Positions 23,368-23,428 of a DNA stretch of 23,428 bases are shown here, one piece after another. Source of the stretch: Sphingomonas sp. (GTDB lineage: Bacteria; Pseudomonadota; Alphaproteobacteria; Sphingomonadales; Sphingomonadaceae); assembly GCF_003248515.1 (NCBI RefSeq), contig NZ_QFOB01000024.1, positions 1-23,428 on the forward strand, in the 5' to 3' direction. The notes beneath the pieces were generated by a model. It ran no database searches and had not been told where the DNA came from. It was given only the letters and a program-made list of their open reading frames with translations. How positions within the stretch are numbered: the first letter of the stretch is position 1; each line of letters opens with the position of its first letter. The position numbers and the translations under genes were made by a program.

Positions 23368-23428
23368 CCAGGACGAGTGTTTCGACGTCGCATCCGGCTT
23401 GGTGGATTCGACGCTCTCCAAGGCCGAT
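23252..23428 (+). pseudogene. Displaced C-terminal part of the HEPN gene (zinc ribbon), runs off window
   Basis: In the +1 frame relative to the HEPN gene, 59 codons are open to the window end. They read KLYCLVCEETTVTER and then further cysteines, including GQTEC and GICLTC. These pair well with CPHC upstream as zinc-binding knuckles. The shift must fall after base 23245, because that frame has a TGA at 23243-23245. Removing one A from the AAA at 23251-23253 restores one continuous protein. It is either an old or recent mutation or a sequencing error in a homopolymer. The gene's end is outside the window. Confidence 0.7.

Noticed and set aside
1..23428. CRISPR arrays, tRNA or rRNA genes, insertion sequences, oriT
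   Set aside because: No regularly spaced repeats, transposase motifs or RNA gene signatures were seen. An oriT may lie outside; none was recognisable by eye.

Overview
The window looks like part of a large conjugative plasmid or integrative conjugative element from an alphaproteobacterium, most likely a sphingomonad (Sphingomonas, Sphingobium or Novosphingobium type). This rests on the high-GC codon use, the tightly overlapping genes, and a gene order that I recall from sphingomonad F-type transfer regions. The host assignment is inference. The window carries no 16S, tRNA or replication gene to confirm it.

Left part, about 1-19,241, all on the + strand: one nearly continuous F-type (MPF-F) type IV secretion and mating-pair operon. 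The order is traL (3' end only), traE, traK, traB, dsbC, traV, traC, a 119-aa membrane protein, trbI, a TraF/TrhF-type S26 peptidase, traW, an 89-aa membrane protein, traU, trbC, traN, a small winged-helix-like protein, an 82-aa small ORF, traF, traH and traG. Most junctions are stop/start overlaps or gaps of a few bases, so the genes are probably co-transcribed and translationally coupled. TraE/K/B/V form the envelope-spanning core, TraC is the assembly ATPase, TraL/E/W/F/H/U and TrbC/TrbI assemble the pilus, and TraN/TraG/TraU stabilise mating pairs. DsbC and thioredoxin-fold TraF suit the many cysteines of TraU, TraN and TraH. Pilin (traA), relaxase (traI), coupling protein (traD) and oriT are not in the window.

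Junction, about 19,242-19,850: two divergent small membrane-protein genes lie where F carries its entry-exclusion gene traS. An imperfect inverted repeat sits between them.

Right part, about 19,870-23,428: an accessory defence and stability block. Four leftward genes form a probable operon: a vapB-like AbrB antitoxin, a vapC-like PIN toxin, a Shedu-like DUF4263 nuclease-fold protein, and a second PD-(D/E)XK (Mrr-like) nuclease whose GTG start overlaps the DUF4263 stop. Divergent from them is a HEPN-domain gene with an RNxxxH motif and a C-terminal zinc ribbon. It carries an apparent single-base frameshift and runs off the window. The intergenic region between the two transcription units is dense with inverted repeats. 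The DUF4263 plus PD-(D/E)XK pair, next to a toxin-antitoxin module and a HEPN protein, is the best candidate here for a little-described defence system.
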